A DNA stretch of 15,155 bases from Chloroflexota bacterium (GTDB taxonomy: Bacteria; Chloroflexota; Dehalococcoidia; DSTF01; RBG-16-68-14), in contig JACZTE010000001.1 of NCBI GenBank assembly GCA_022573935.1, positions 1 to 15,155 on the forward strand, given 5' to 3'. Below, in pieces: positions 1 through 8,094 of this stretch (positions are counted from its first letter, which is position 1; every line of letters starts with the position of its first letter). The notes beneath the pieces are model-generated. The model was not told the origin of the DNA, searched no databases, and was given only the letters and a program-made list of their open reading frames with translations. The position numbers and the translations under genes were made by a program.

Positions 1-195
1 GTGCCTATCTACGCCGAGGACACCGTCCTGGATAAGGCCGGCGTACTGCTGGACAAGGACGGCCAGCCTCTGGAGGGACAACAGTTGCCTGGAGAAGAGA
101 CGAAGGTGGGCGAAGAGGAGATCCAGCGCATGTCCGCCTTCAAGGACTTCATCGAGGGCCTGGACCTGGACGATTTCGACAAGCGAAAATCGTAG
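1..195 (+). CDS. Bifunctional nuclease family (DUF151/BFN) protein, C-terminal end only
   Basis: The reading frame is open at the left edge and stops with TAG at 193-195, so only the last 64 codons are present. The GTG at position 1 is an in-frame valine, not a start. The tail reads VPIYAEDTVLDKAG near its beginning and MSAFKDFIEGLDLDDFDKR at its end. From memory this is the typical ending of bacterial bifunctional nuclease (BFN, DUF151) proteins: the final core strand with V-P-I-(F/Y)-x-E-(D/S/T)-V-L-(D/E)-(K/R)-A-G, an acidic linker, then a short conserved C-terminal helix. The catalytic core lies outside the window, so activity cannot be judged. The family is named for DNase/RNase activity shown in plants; its role in bacteria is poorly known. 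A strong terminator follows directly, so this gene closes its own transcription unit before the ATP synthase operon. Confidence 0.72.
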   Translation: MPIYAEDTVLDKAGVLLDKDGQPLEGQQLPGEETKVGEEEIQRMSAFKDFIEGLDLDDFDKRKS

Positions 196-215
196 CATCC
201 TAAACCTGATCGCAC

Positions 216-250
216 AAGGCGTCCTATTAGCTAGGGCGCCTTCTTACTTT
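216..250 (+). terminator. Rho-independent terminator after the BFN gene
   Basis: An 11-bp stem pairs 216-226 with 232-242, with one G-U wobble (T222 opposite G236). The loop is five bases (227-231). A pyrimidine-rich run, CTTACTTT, follows at 243-250. It begins 20 nt after the BFN stop codon and precedes the promoter-like sequence of the atp operon, so it plausibly insulates the two units. Confidence 0.8.
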
Positions 251-301
251 CCCCGCTCCGGCCGCCTGACTGCCATCGCTCGACGCCAATTGCTTGTACG
301 A

Positions 302-330
302 TTGATCGTGGCAACCGTCTGTGATAGGAT
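302..330 (+). promoter_or_regulatory. Sigma70-type promoter candidate for the atp operon
   Basis: TTGATC at 302-307 and TAGGAT at 325-330 are separated by 17 bases. Each box matches 4 of 6 consensus positions. The expected start of transcription near 337 leaves a leader of roughly 24 nt before the first ATG at 361. It is the only reasonable pair seen between the upstream terminator and the operon. The same TTGATC -35 box recurs in the candidate hppA promoter. Confidence 0.45.
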
Positions 331-360
331 TCTCAAAGTCAGAACCGACGGAGCACGGCG

Positions 361-582
361 ATGCAACAACTCCCGCCCACCGCACGCCTGATCGGCATCG
401 GCTGGTACTTTGTAGTCTGTATCGTCGGTGGCTTGGTCGGCGGCGTGTTGCTCGACCGGCTCATCGATAGCCGTCCCATCCTGACGATGATTGGGTTGCT
501 GCTCGGATTGTTCTTCGCCTTCTACGGCGGCTACCACATGCTCATCGAAGCGCTCAAGACGAATCAGCGCCCAAAGGAGTAG
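361..582 (+). CDS. AtpZ/AtpI-family small membrane protein
   Basis: A 73-residue protein with two predicted membrane helices, about residues 10-31 and 39-62, and a short charged tail. Helix 1 carries a GG-x-x-GG pattern followed by LLDRLID. Helix 2 reads MIGLLLGLFFAFYGGYHML, the usual form of the AtpZ/AtpI family (F0F1-ATPase subunit, putative Ca2+/Mg2+ transporter). The ATG has a GGAG at 350-353 with 7-nt spacing. Members of this family sit first in many atp operons and are linked to c-ring assembly and divalent-cation uptake. The position here, immediately before atpB, supports the call. It is too short for classical AtpI (about 120 residues), so AtpZ-type is more likely. The downstream atpB start lies only 10 nt after its stop. 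Confidence 0.75.
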   Translation: MQQLPPTARLIGIGWYFVVCIVGGLVGGVLLDRLIDSRPILTMIGLLLGLFFAFYGGYHMLIEALKTNQRPKE

Positions 583-592
583 CGGGCATATC

Positions 593-1714
593 TTGTCAAC
601 CCGTCTGAGAAACGTTGGCATCGCGGCAGGGCTGCTCATCCTGCTTGTGGGGGGATTCGTGTTCCTGCGCGGGCCGAAGCCCGTGATCGAGATCAAAGGC
701 GAGCGCCTCTGGAGCGTTGGCCCCCTGGACATCACGAATACCCTGTTTACCTCCTGGTTCGTCGTAGCCTTCATCATCGTAGTCGCCGTACTCTCTACCC
801 GCCGTGTGCGGCTGATCCCCGCCGGTTGGCAGAATGCGGTGGAGGCAGTGATCGAGGCGCTCTACAATCTCGTCGTCAACACTGTAGGCGAGCGTCACGC
901 GCCACGTTTCTTCCCCGTGATCGCCACCATCTTCATCTATGTGCTCATTGCGAACTGGTTTGCGCTCCTGCCGTTCTTCAGCGTCATCGGCAAGGTGGAG
1001 CCGGTTGGTGCCGAGGAGGAGCACTTCCGGGAGAATGTCGTGGTCTTCAAGGAGAGCGGTCTCTTCCTGATCATGCCCAGCCCGACGGAGCTGGAGATCG
1101 ATGTCGACGAATCGCCGTGCTCCGCACTGGACGGCGAGGAGCACGAGCACTGCCTCACGGAGCAGCGCGAGCACGCCATCGCCGCGGCGCGGGAGGCGGA
1201 AGGCGTGGACCCGGACGCGACGGTGGGGGTGATCGCACCGTTCTTCCGCAGCGTCAACACCGATCTCATGTCGCCCCTCTCGATCGCCATCGCCTCCGCC
1301 ATCTTCGTCGAGTACTGGGGCATCAGCACCCTGGGGCTGGCGGCCTACGGGAGCAGATTCTTTAACTTCGGGCGGCTGCGGCGGGGCGATCCGATGGGCC
1401 TGATCGATCTCTTCGTCGGCATCCTGGAGCTCATCGCCGAGTTTGCCAGGCTCATCAGCTTTAGCTTCCGGCTCTTCGGAAACATGCTAGCGGGCGAGAT
1501 CTTACTGCTCATGATGACGTTTCTTATTCCATTGCTACTGGTGCTGCCGTTTTACGGGCTGGAGCTCTTCGTCGGCGCCATTCAGGCTTTCGTCTTCGCC
1601 ATGCTGACGCTGGTCTTCGGCGCGCTGGCGGTGACCGGCCACGGCGATGATCACGAAGAGGAAGACCACCCGGCGAGCGTCGGGGAAGTCACTACGGCTA
1701 ACGAAGTAGGATAG
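593..1714 (+). CDS. atpB: F1Fo ATP synthase subunit a
   Basis: Subunit a forms the proton half-channels next to the c-ring in the membrane. The signature RLISFSFRLFGNMLAGE lies at residues 286-302, and R293 corresponds to the essential arginine (E. coli R210). I chose the TTG at 593 because the frame is open further upstream only inside the previous gene. A GGAG lies at 576-579, a rather long 13 nt away, and the sequence then runs directly into the first membrane helix (about residues 9-26). That gives 373 residues, longer than the usual 220-270. The excess is mainly a hydrophilic segment at about 130-222, between the helix ending LLPFF and the TDLMSPLSIAIA helix, with two cysteines (C176, C187) and an E-E-H-E-H-C run. 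The C-terminus is a His/Asp/Glu-rich tail. Extended a subunits are known in several phyla. Confidence 0.95.
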   Translation: MSTRLRNVGIAAGLLILLVGGFVFLRGPKPVIEIKGERLWSVGPLDITNTLFTSWFVVAFIIVVAVLSTRRVRLIPAGWQNAVEAVIEALYNLVVNTVGERHAPRFFPVIATIFIYVLIANWFALLPFFSVIGKVEPVGAEEEHFRENVVVFKESGLFLIMPSPTELEIDVDESPCSALDGEEHEHCLTEQREHAIAAAREAEGVDPDATVGVIAPFFRSVNTDLMSPLSIAIASAIFVEYWGISTLGLAAYGSRFFNFGRLRRGDPMGLIDLFVGILELIAEFARLISFSFRLFGNMLAGEILLLMMTFLIPLLLVLPFYGLELFVGAIQAFVFAMLTLVFGALAVTGHGDDHEEEDHPASVGEVTTANEVG

Positions 1715-1726
1715 CGAAAGGGAGGA

Positions 1727-1993
1727 ATGATGGAACTGCTCGGATTGATTCCACTGCTAGAGATCACCGATGATGGGCTAAGGTTCATCGGCGCGGGCAT
1801 CGCCATTGGCATCGGCGGCGCTGCACCGGCCATCGGCATCGGCATGTTGGTGTCGAAGGCGATGGAGGCGCTGGGCCGCAACCCGGAGGCGCAGCCTGTT
1901 ATCCAGACGAACATGATTCTGGGTATCGCCTTCGCCGAAGCCATCGCCATTTACGCCCTTGTTGTGGCGGTGATGATTGGTTTCGTCTTTTAG
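1727..1993 (+). CDS. atpE: F1Fo ATP synthase subunit c
   Basis: The rotor-ring proteolipid, 88 residues: a glycine-rich inner helix (about 21-46, with GIGIGGAAPAIGIG), a polar loop with the conserved R51-N52-P53 that contacts the stalk, and an outer helix carrying the proton-binding carboxylate E71 (FAEAIAIYA). The residues that mark Na+-type rings are missing: the glutamine of the inner helix is I38 and the Ser after the Glu is A72, so a proton ring is inferred. The ATG at 1727 lies one base after GGAGG (1721-1725), while a second ATG at 1730 has a 4-base spacing. Translation may therefore begin at 1730, with one residue fewer. Confidence 0.96.
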   Translation: MMELLGLIPLLEITDDGLRFIGAGIAIGIGGAAPAIGIGMLVSKAMEALGRNPEAQPVIQTNMILGIAFAEAIAIYALVVAVMIGFVF

Positions 1994-2032
1994 CGAAACT
2001 GCTGAGCGAGCGAGGAGCGAAGAGGGCTCAAT

Positions 2033-2530
2033 ATGGACGAGCTAGGCCTAAACGTCCCAGTGCTGATTGCCCAGCTGGTGAACTTCTTCCTGTTGCTGGT
2101 GGTGCTGCGCATCTTCCTCTACAAGCCGATCCTGAACATGCTGGCCCAGCGGGCCCAGCGGGTGAAGGAAGGGCTGGAGGCGGCGGAGCAGTCGAAAGAG
2201 CAGGCGGCGCAAGCCGACCAGGAGGTCGCGCAGCAGCTTGAGCAGGCGCGCCAGCAGAGTCAGGCAAACATCGCCAAAGCACAGGAGGCGGCGAACCGCA
2301 TCCAGGAAGAGGCGAGGAGCCAGGCGCGCCGCGACGCTGAAGTGTTGCTGGAGCGCGCCCGAAGCGAGATCCAGCTCGAGCGCGATCAGGCGATCGCCGA
2401 GCTGCGCCGGGAGTTCGCCGATCTCACCGTTAGCGCCGCCGAGAAGGTGATCGGCCAGTCGCTCGATCGCCAGGCCCACCGCCGGCTGATCGACGAGGTG
2501 CTGGCGGAATCGACGTTTCGGGAGCGATAG
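2033..2530 (+). CDS. atpF: F1Fo ATP synthase subunit b
   Basis: A 165-residue peripheral-stalk subunit. It has one N-terminal membrane helix (about 8-28) followed by FLYKPIL, the usual membrane-exit motif of subunit b, and then a long charged coiled coil rich in Gln, Glu, Arg and Ala (about 40-135). The last part (LTVSAAEKVIGQSLD) is the conserved region that meets the delta subunit. Only one b gene is seen, so a b2 homodimer is expected rather than a b/b' pair. AAGAGGG at 2020-2026 serves as the ribosome site. Its stop codon is followed with no gap by the atpH start, so the two are probably translationally coupled. Confidence 0.95.
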   Translation: MDELGLNVPVLIAQLVNFFLLLVVLRIFLYKPILNMLAQRAQRVKEGLEAAEQSKEQAAQADQEVAQQLEQARQQSQANIAKAQEAANRIQEEARSQARRDAEVLLERARSEIQLERDQAIAELRREFADLTVSAAEKVIGQSLDRQAHRRLIDEVLAESTFRER

Positions 2531-3070
2531 GTGCTACGCGACCCGGCCGCTAAGCGATACGCCCTGGCCGCGTTCGAGCTGGCCCGAGATCGGGACGAGC
2601 TGGACGTCTGGGAGCGCGACCTCGGCGACTTGGCCGGCGCGCTCGCAGTGCCTGAGGCGCTCGCCTTCGTGGCGAGCCGGCAGGTGGGCGCCGAAGCCAA
2701 GGAGACCTTCCTCCGCCGCGTGGTGGAGGAGCCAGCGCCGCTGGTGTGGAACCTGGTGCGGTTGCTCTTGGCTCGAGGCCGGCTGGCCCTGCTCGCGCAG
2801 ATCGGCGAGCAGTTCCAGGCGCTTCTGGACGAGCACAAAGGCATCGCCCACGCGCGAGTGGTGACGGCGGTGGCGATGAGTGACGAAGAGCAGGAGGCGC
2901 TCGCCCGCCGCCTCTCCGAGCTGACCGGCAAGCAGGTGCAGCTGGAGATGGAGGAGGACGCCGAGATCTTGGGCGGCCTGGTCGTCCGCATCGGCGACCG
3001 GCTGATCGATGGCAGCGCCCGAAGCAAGCTACTGGCGCTCAAGCGCCGCCTGGCGGGGGCGACCCGCTAG
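2531..3070 (+). CDS. atpH: F1Fo ATP synthase subunit delta
   Basis: A 179-residue OSCP/delta subunit that joins the top of F1 to subunit b. The N-terminal six-helix domain begins at DPAAKRYALAAFELA, and the C-terminal part ends with GGLVVRIGDRLIDGSARSKL, the best-conserved motif of the family. The start is a GTG that directly abuts the atpF stop; GGGAG at 2520-2524 lies inside the end of atpF with 6-nt spacing. The length is typical (about 175-185). The order b-delta-alpha is the standard bacterial one. Confidence 0.94.
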   Translation: MLRDPAAKRYALAAFELARDRDELDVWERDLGDLAGALAVPEALAFVASRQVGAEAKETFLRRVVEEPAPLVWNLVRLLLARGRLALLAQIGEQFQALLDEHKGIAHARVVTAVAMSDEEQEALARRLSELTGKQVQLEMEEDAEILGGLVVRIGDRLIDGSARSKLLALKRRLAGATR

Positions 3071-3091
3071 CGAAGACCGGGGGTAGAACAG

Positions 3092-4630
3092 ATGGCAGTA
3101 CGACCAGAAGAGATCACATCCATCCTTAGGGAGCAGATCGAGAAGTTCGGCGCGGAGGTGACCGATACCAACGTCGGCGTCGTGGTCGAAGCCGGCGACG
3201 GCATCGCCCGCATCCACGGTCTCTCCAACGTGATGGCGAACGAGCTGGTGGAGTTCCCCAACGGCATCATGGGGCTAGCGCTCAACCTGGAGGAGGAGAG
3301 CGTTGGCGCGGTGATCCTGGGCCCCTACAGTTCGATCAAGGAGGGCGACGAAGTCCGTTCCACCGGCCGCGTGGCGGAGGTGCCCGTCGGCGAGGCGCTC
3401 ATCGGCCGCGTCGTCGACCCGCTGGGGGTCCCGCTGGACGGCAAGGGGCCGATCAACGCGGAGAAGATGCTTCCTGTGGAGCGCATCGCGCCGGGCGTGA
3501 CCAAGCGCCAGAGCGTGGACACGCCCGTGCAGACCGGCATCAAGGCGATCGACACCATGACCGCGATCGGCCGCGGGCAGCGCCAGCTGATCATCGGCGA
3601 CCGCTCCACCGGGAAGACGACGATCGCCATCGACACGATCCTGAACCAGAAGGGCGGCGACCTGACCTGCATCTACGTCGCGATCGGCCAGAAGGCCGCG
3701 AAGGTCGCGCAGGTGATCGGCGTGCTCGAGGAGCACGGCGCCATGGAGCACACGATCATCGTGTTCGCCTCCGCGGCGGATTCGGCTGCGCTCCAGTACC
3801 TCGCTCCCTACTCCGGCTGCGCCATGGCCGAGGCGTTTATGGAGGAGGGCAAGGACGCCCTGATCGTCTACGACGACCTCTCAAAGCACGGCTGGGCCTA
3901 TCGCCAGATCTCCCTCCTGCTCCGTCGCCCGCCCGGTCGAGAGGCGTACCCGGGCGATGTCTTCTACCTGCACAGCCGGCTCCTGGAGCGGGCCGCCAGG
4001 CTGTCGGAGGAGGAAGGCGGCGGCTCTATCACCGCCCTGCCCATCGTGGAGACGCAGGCGAACGACATCTCCGCCTACATCCCCACCAACGTCATCTCCA
4101 TCACCGACGGCCAGATATTCCTCGAAGCGGAGCTCTTCAACGCCGGCATCCGTCCCGCCATCAACCCCGGCATCTCGGTCTCCCGCGTGGGCAGTGCCGC
4201 TCAGCGCCAGGCGATCCGGCAGGTGGTGCGCCAGCTTCGGCTGGACATGGCTCAGTTCCGCGAGCTCCAGGCCTTCGCCCAGTTCGGTACCGCCGATCTC
4301 GACCAGACCACTCGCCGGCAGCTGGAGCGTGGCCAGCGGCTGCAGGAGATGTTCAAGCAGCTCCAGTATCAGCCGCTCTCGTTGGACAAGCAGGTGATCA
4401 TCACCTACGCCGGCACGAGCGGCCTGATGGACGACGTGCCGGTCGATAAGGTGGTGGAGTTCGAGAAGGCGCTCTTCCAGTACATGGACGCCAGCCAGCC
4501 CGAGATCGGCCGTTCGATCATGGAGACGTACGAGCTGCCGCCCGAGCGCGAGCAGGAGCTGGACGCCGCCATCCGCGAGTTCAAGCAGACGGCCGGCTAC
4601 GGCTCGACAGCGGACAAAGGAGCAGAGTAG
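3092..4630 (+). CDS. atpA: F1Fo ATP synthase subunit alpha
   Basis: The non-catalytic nucleotide-binding F1 subunit, 512 residues, a normal length. The beta-barrel domain is at about 25-95. The P-loop is GDRSTGKTT at residues 169-177, with K175 in the same position as in E. coli. The family more often has GDRQTGKTA, so S172 and T177 are mild departures. The arginine finger is R365 within [10 protein letters not shown]. The C-terminal helical domain follows with [17 protein letters not shown] at 3079-3084 gives a 7-nt spacing to the ATG. All key residues are present, so it should be functional. Confidence 0.98.
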   Translation: MAVRPEEITSILREQIEKFGAEVTDTNVGVVVEAGDGIARIHGLSNVMANELVEFPNGIMGLALNLEEESVGAVILGPYSSIKEGDEVRSTGRVAEVPVGEALIGRVVDPLGVPLDGKGPINAEKMLPVERIAPGVTKRQSVDTPVQTGIKAIDTMTAIGRGQRQLIIGDRSTGKTTIAIDTILNQKGGDLTCIYVAIGQKAAKVAQVIGVLEEHGAMEHTIIVFASAADSAALQYLAPYSGCAMAEAFMEEGKDALIVYDDLSKHGWAYRQISLLLRRPPGREAYPGDVFYLHSRLLERAARLSEEEGGGSITALPIVETQANDISAYIPTNVISITDGQIFLEAELFNAGIRPAINPGISVSRVGSAAQRQAIRQVVRQLRLDMAQFRELQAFAQFGTADLDQTTRRQLERGQRLQEMFKQLQYQPLSLDKQVIITYAGTSGLMDDVPVDKVVEFEKALFQYMDASQPEIGRSIMETYELPPEREQELDAAIREFKQTAGYGSTADKGAE

Positions 4631-4633
4631 CAG

Positions 4634-5500
4634 ATGGCGACGATCCGCCAGATCCGGCGTCGCATTCGCTCCGTCGGCTCCACCGCGAAGATCACGAAGG
4701 CGATGGAGCTCGTCGCCGCATCGAAGATGCGACGGGCCCAGGAACGGGCGCTGGCCGGCCGGCCGTACGCAGAGCGGCTCACCTGGGTGCTGGCCGATCT
4801 GGCGGAGACGCTGCCGCTGGGGGACGAGGAGGCGCTGCCGCCGCTCCTCCAGCGACGCGAGCTGCAGGCGGCAGGGATCGTGCTGATCACGCCGAACCGC
4901 GGCCTCTGCGGCGGACTGCCCACCAGCGTCAACAGGAAGGCGAGCGCCCTCACCCTCGACTTGGGCGTGCCCACTAAATTCGTTGCGGTGGGGAAGAAGG
5001 GACGCGACTACTTCCGCCGGGCGAACGTATCGATCCGCGCCGAGTTCACAGAGCTGAGTGACTACCCGGACTACCAGGAGATCCTTCCCATCGCCCGGGT
5101 GGTGATGGACGACTACGCGGCCGGCGAGTTCGACAAGGTCTTTCTGGTCTATTCATACTTCGTCAACACCATGAATCAAGAACCGAGGGTACGCCAGCTT
5201 CTACCGGTGGAGCTGCCCGAAGATGAGGCCACGCGCGCGGTGGACTACATCTACGAGCCTGGCCGCGAGGAGGTGCTCGCGGAACTGCTGCCCCGCTATG
5301 TCGAGATGGAGATCTACGAGGCGATCCTCGAAGGCATCGCCAGCGAGCAGTCGGCGCGCATGGTGGCGATGCGCAATGCCACCGATGCGGCAGAGGAGAT
5401 GATCGAGGATCTCACGCTTACCTACAACAAAGCACGCCAGGAGCAGATCACGAGTGAGCTGCTGGACATCGTCGGCGGCGTCGAAGGAATGAAAGTGTAA
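4634..5500 (+). CDS. atpG: F1Fo ATP synthase subunit gamma
   Basis: The central rotor shaft, 288 residues. Both coiled-coil termini are present and well conserved: N-terminal TAKITKAMELVAASKMRRAQ and C-terminal MRNATDAAEEMIEDLTLTYN followed by KARQEQIT. The middle Rossmann-like domain contains NRGLCGG. The length is typical. The start lies 3 nt after the atpA stop, and AAAGGAG at 4616-4622 is inside the end of atpA. The final codons are followed by a 49-nt gap holding a short repeat and a separate strong ribosome site for atpD. Confidence 0.97.
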   Translation: MATIRQIRRRIRSVGSTAKITKAMELVAASKMRRAQERALAGRPYAERLTWVLADLAETLPLGDEEALPPLLQRRELQAAGIVLITPNRGLCGGLPTSVNRKASALTLDLGVPTKFVAVGKKGRDYFRRANVSIRAEFTELSDYPDYQEILPIARVVMDDYAAGEFDKVFLVYSYFVNTMNQEPRVRQLLPVELPEDEATRAVDYIYEPGREEVLAELLPRYVEMEIYEAILEGIASEQSARMVAMRNATDAAEEMIEDLTLTYNKARQEQITSELLDIVGGVEGMKV

Positions 5501-5509
5501 TGCTCCCAA

Positions 5510-6953
<1,444 letters not shown>

Positions 6954-6961
6954 GGAGCACT

Positions 6962-7402
6962 ATGCCCCTCACCGTCGAGATCGTCACGGCCGAGCAGCTG
7001 GTCTACTCCCAGGAGGGTGTAGACGAAGTGGTCGCGCCTGGGGCGGACGGCGAGTTCGCCATCTTGCCACAGCACGCTGCCTTCATCACCACACTCGCGC
7101 CGGGCGAGATACGCATCATCAAAGGCGGCGCCGAAGAGGTGATGGCGATCACGGGTGGCTTCTTCGAGGTGCGCAACGACCGCATCGTCGTCCTGGCCGA
7201 CGCCGCCGAGCGCGCGGAAGAGATCGATATCGAGCGGGCGGAGGCGGCGCGCCGGCAGGCCGAGGAGGAGCTGGGGGAGCGCCACGACCTGGCCGACCTG
7301 GTCAAGATCGAGGCTTCGCTCAGGCGCGCACAGGCGCGGCTGAAGGTTGCAGAGCGGCGTGGCCGTCGTGGCCGTACAGGGTCCCCGCGGCCCGGCGGAT
7401 AG
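6962..7402 (+). CDS. atpC: F1Fo ATP synthase subunit epsilon
   Basis: A 146-residue rotor subunit. The N-terminal beta sandwich (about 1-84) contains GVDEVVAPGADGEFAILPQH and the glycine-rich ITGGFFEVRNDRIVVLAD. The C-terminal helical hairpin (about 88-135) is present, so autoinhibition by the helical domain is possible. AAGGAG at 6952-6957, overlapping the atpD stop, gives a 4-nt spacing. The last dozen residues (RRGRRGRTGSPRPGG) are basic, low in complexity and probably disordered. Codons 55-68 of this gene are repeated just after its stop. Confidence 0.95.
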   Translation: MPLTVEIVTAEQLVYSQEGVDEVVAPGADGEFAILPQHAAFITTLAPGEIRIIKGGAEEVMAITGGFFEVRNDRIVVLADAAERAEEIDIERAEAARRQAEEELGERHDLADLVKIEASLRRAQARLKVAERRGRRGRTGSPRPGG

Positions 7403-7443
7403 GCGCTGCCAAAGAGGTGATGGCGATCACGGGTGGCGTCTTG
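7402..7443 (+). repeat. Direct partial copy of atpC coding sequence
   Basis: Bases 7402-7443 repeat 7124-7165 (atpC codons 55-68) at an offset of 278 nt. A 26-base core from AAGAGG to GGTGGC is identical, with a few mismatches on either side. The copy starts at the last base of the atpC stop codon and has no start codon of its own. In another frame it would still spell EVMAITGG. Confidence 0.8.
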
Positions 7444-7470
7444 ACAAGTCACGCGCCTCCGGAGTAGCAT
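7441..7470 (+). promoter_or_regulatory. Sigma70-type promoter candidate for the YtxH-like/DarA-like pair
   Basis: A perfect TTGACA (7441-7446) is followed after 18 bases by TAGCAT (7465-7470, 4 of 6). Transcription would begin near 7477, about 80 nt before the next start codon. The box lies at the junction with the atpC copy. No terminator is visible after atpC, so readthrough from the atp operon may also feed this unit. Confidence 0.5.
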
Positions 7471-7560
7471 CGGATAGGAAGTGACAGATCACTGCTGAGC
7501 CCGCCGTGGGTGGGAAGTGTTTCTGTCTCCCCTCGACAGTCCGGACAAGGAGGTACGGTG

Positions 7561-7713
7561 ATGAAGATCCGCTTTTTGATGGGGTTTCTCTTCGGGATGA
7601 TGCTGGGTGCGTCGGTTGCGCTGGCGTTCGCTCCGCAGCCGGGTACGCTCACCCGCCAGCAGCTCTGGGAGAGGGTGCGAGAACGGGCTCATCGGAACGG
7701 CGACGACGCCTAA
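7561..7713 (+). CDS. Small YtxH-like single-helix membrane protein
   Basis: A 50-residue peptide. The N-terminal hydrophobic helix (about 3-22, FLMGFLFGMMLGASVALAFA) is followed by P-Q-P-G and an amphipathic charged segment (LWERVRERAHRNGDD). This layout resembles YtxH-like proteins, which have a glycine-rich helix, then A-P-x-x-G, then a basic helix; the assignment is by appearance only. I chose ATG 7561 over GTG 7558 because AAGGAGG at 7547-7553 is 7 nt from the ATG. It lies 36 nt ahead of the c-di-AMP receptor gene in the same direction, so the two are probably cotranscribed. The function is unknown. Confidence 0.6.
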   Translation: MKIRFLMGFLFGMMLGASVALAFAPQPGTLTRQQLWERVRERAHRNGDDA

Positions 7714-7749
7714 TCCGTGTCTGCCCGCGGCTAGCGTAAAGGATCGCCT

Positions 7750-8094
7750 GTGCAGAGCGGGCAGATGAAACTCGTCATTATTATCGCCTCGGACGCTGAC
7801 GCCGACCGGCTGATGAAAGGGCTGGTGGAGCGGGGGTATCCCGCGACGAAAATCAGCAGCACCGGCGGGTTTCTCCACCGTGGTAATGCCACCGTCCTCT
7901 CCGGCGTGGAAGCCGACGAGGTGGAGGAGCTTCTGGCGATGGTTCGGGCGGAGTGTCACTCCCGCACAGAGCTCGTGCCCGTCCAAACGCTGCCCTTCTT
8001 TAGCGAAGGCGCCCTGCCTTCGGAGCCGGTTGAAGTGCGCGCGGGGGGAGCTATCGTTTTCGTCGTGAACGTGGAGCGGTTCGAGAAGACGTAG
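7750..8094 (+). CDS. Cyclic-di-AMP receptor (DarA/PstA family, DUF970)
   Basis: A small PII-like signalling protein. The MKLVIIIASDADADRLMKGL start and the STGGFLHRGNATVLSG segment are the hallmarks of the DarA/PstA c-di-AMP receptor family. Counting from the internal ATG (7765), T28, G35-F36-L37, N41 and G47 fall where, from memory of PstA structures, c-di-AMP is contacted. Members form trimers that bind c-di-AMP between subunits; their output partner is unknown. The GTG at 7750 has AAAGGA at 7738-7743 with 6-nt spacing. The family's usual N-terminus argues for the ATG at 7765, which lacks a good ribosome site. Either start gives about 109-114 residues. Its last 44 bases overlap the end of the convergent HD-GYP gene. 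Confidence 0.82.
   Translation: MQSGQMKLVIIIASDADADRLMKGLVERGYPATKISSTGGFLHRGNATVLSGVEADEVEELLAMVRAECHSRTELVPVQTLPFFSEGALPSEPVEVRAGGAIVFVVNVERFEKT

Noticed and set aside
491..592. Start of atpB at ATG 491
   Set aside because: It would run through most of the preceding AtpZ-like gene in another frame and add an unlikely Cys/Ser/Arg-rich N-terminus before the natural first membrane helix.
1727..1993. Na+-type c-ring
   Set aside because: The residues needed for sodium coordination in the inner helix and after the key glutamate are hydrophobic or alanine here (I38, A72).
6962..7470. Frameshifted, longer atpC continuing into the repeated segment
   Set aside because: The 146-residue epsilon protein already has both domains at normal length. 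The downstream segment is a duplicate of an internal part, not a missing C-terminus.
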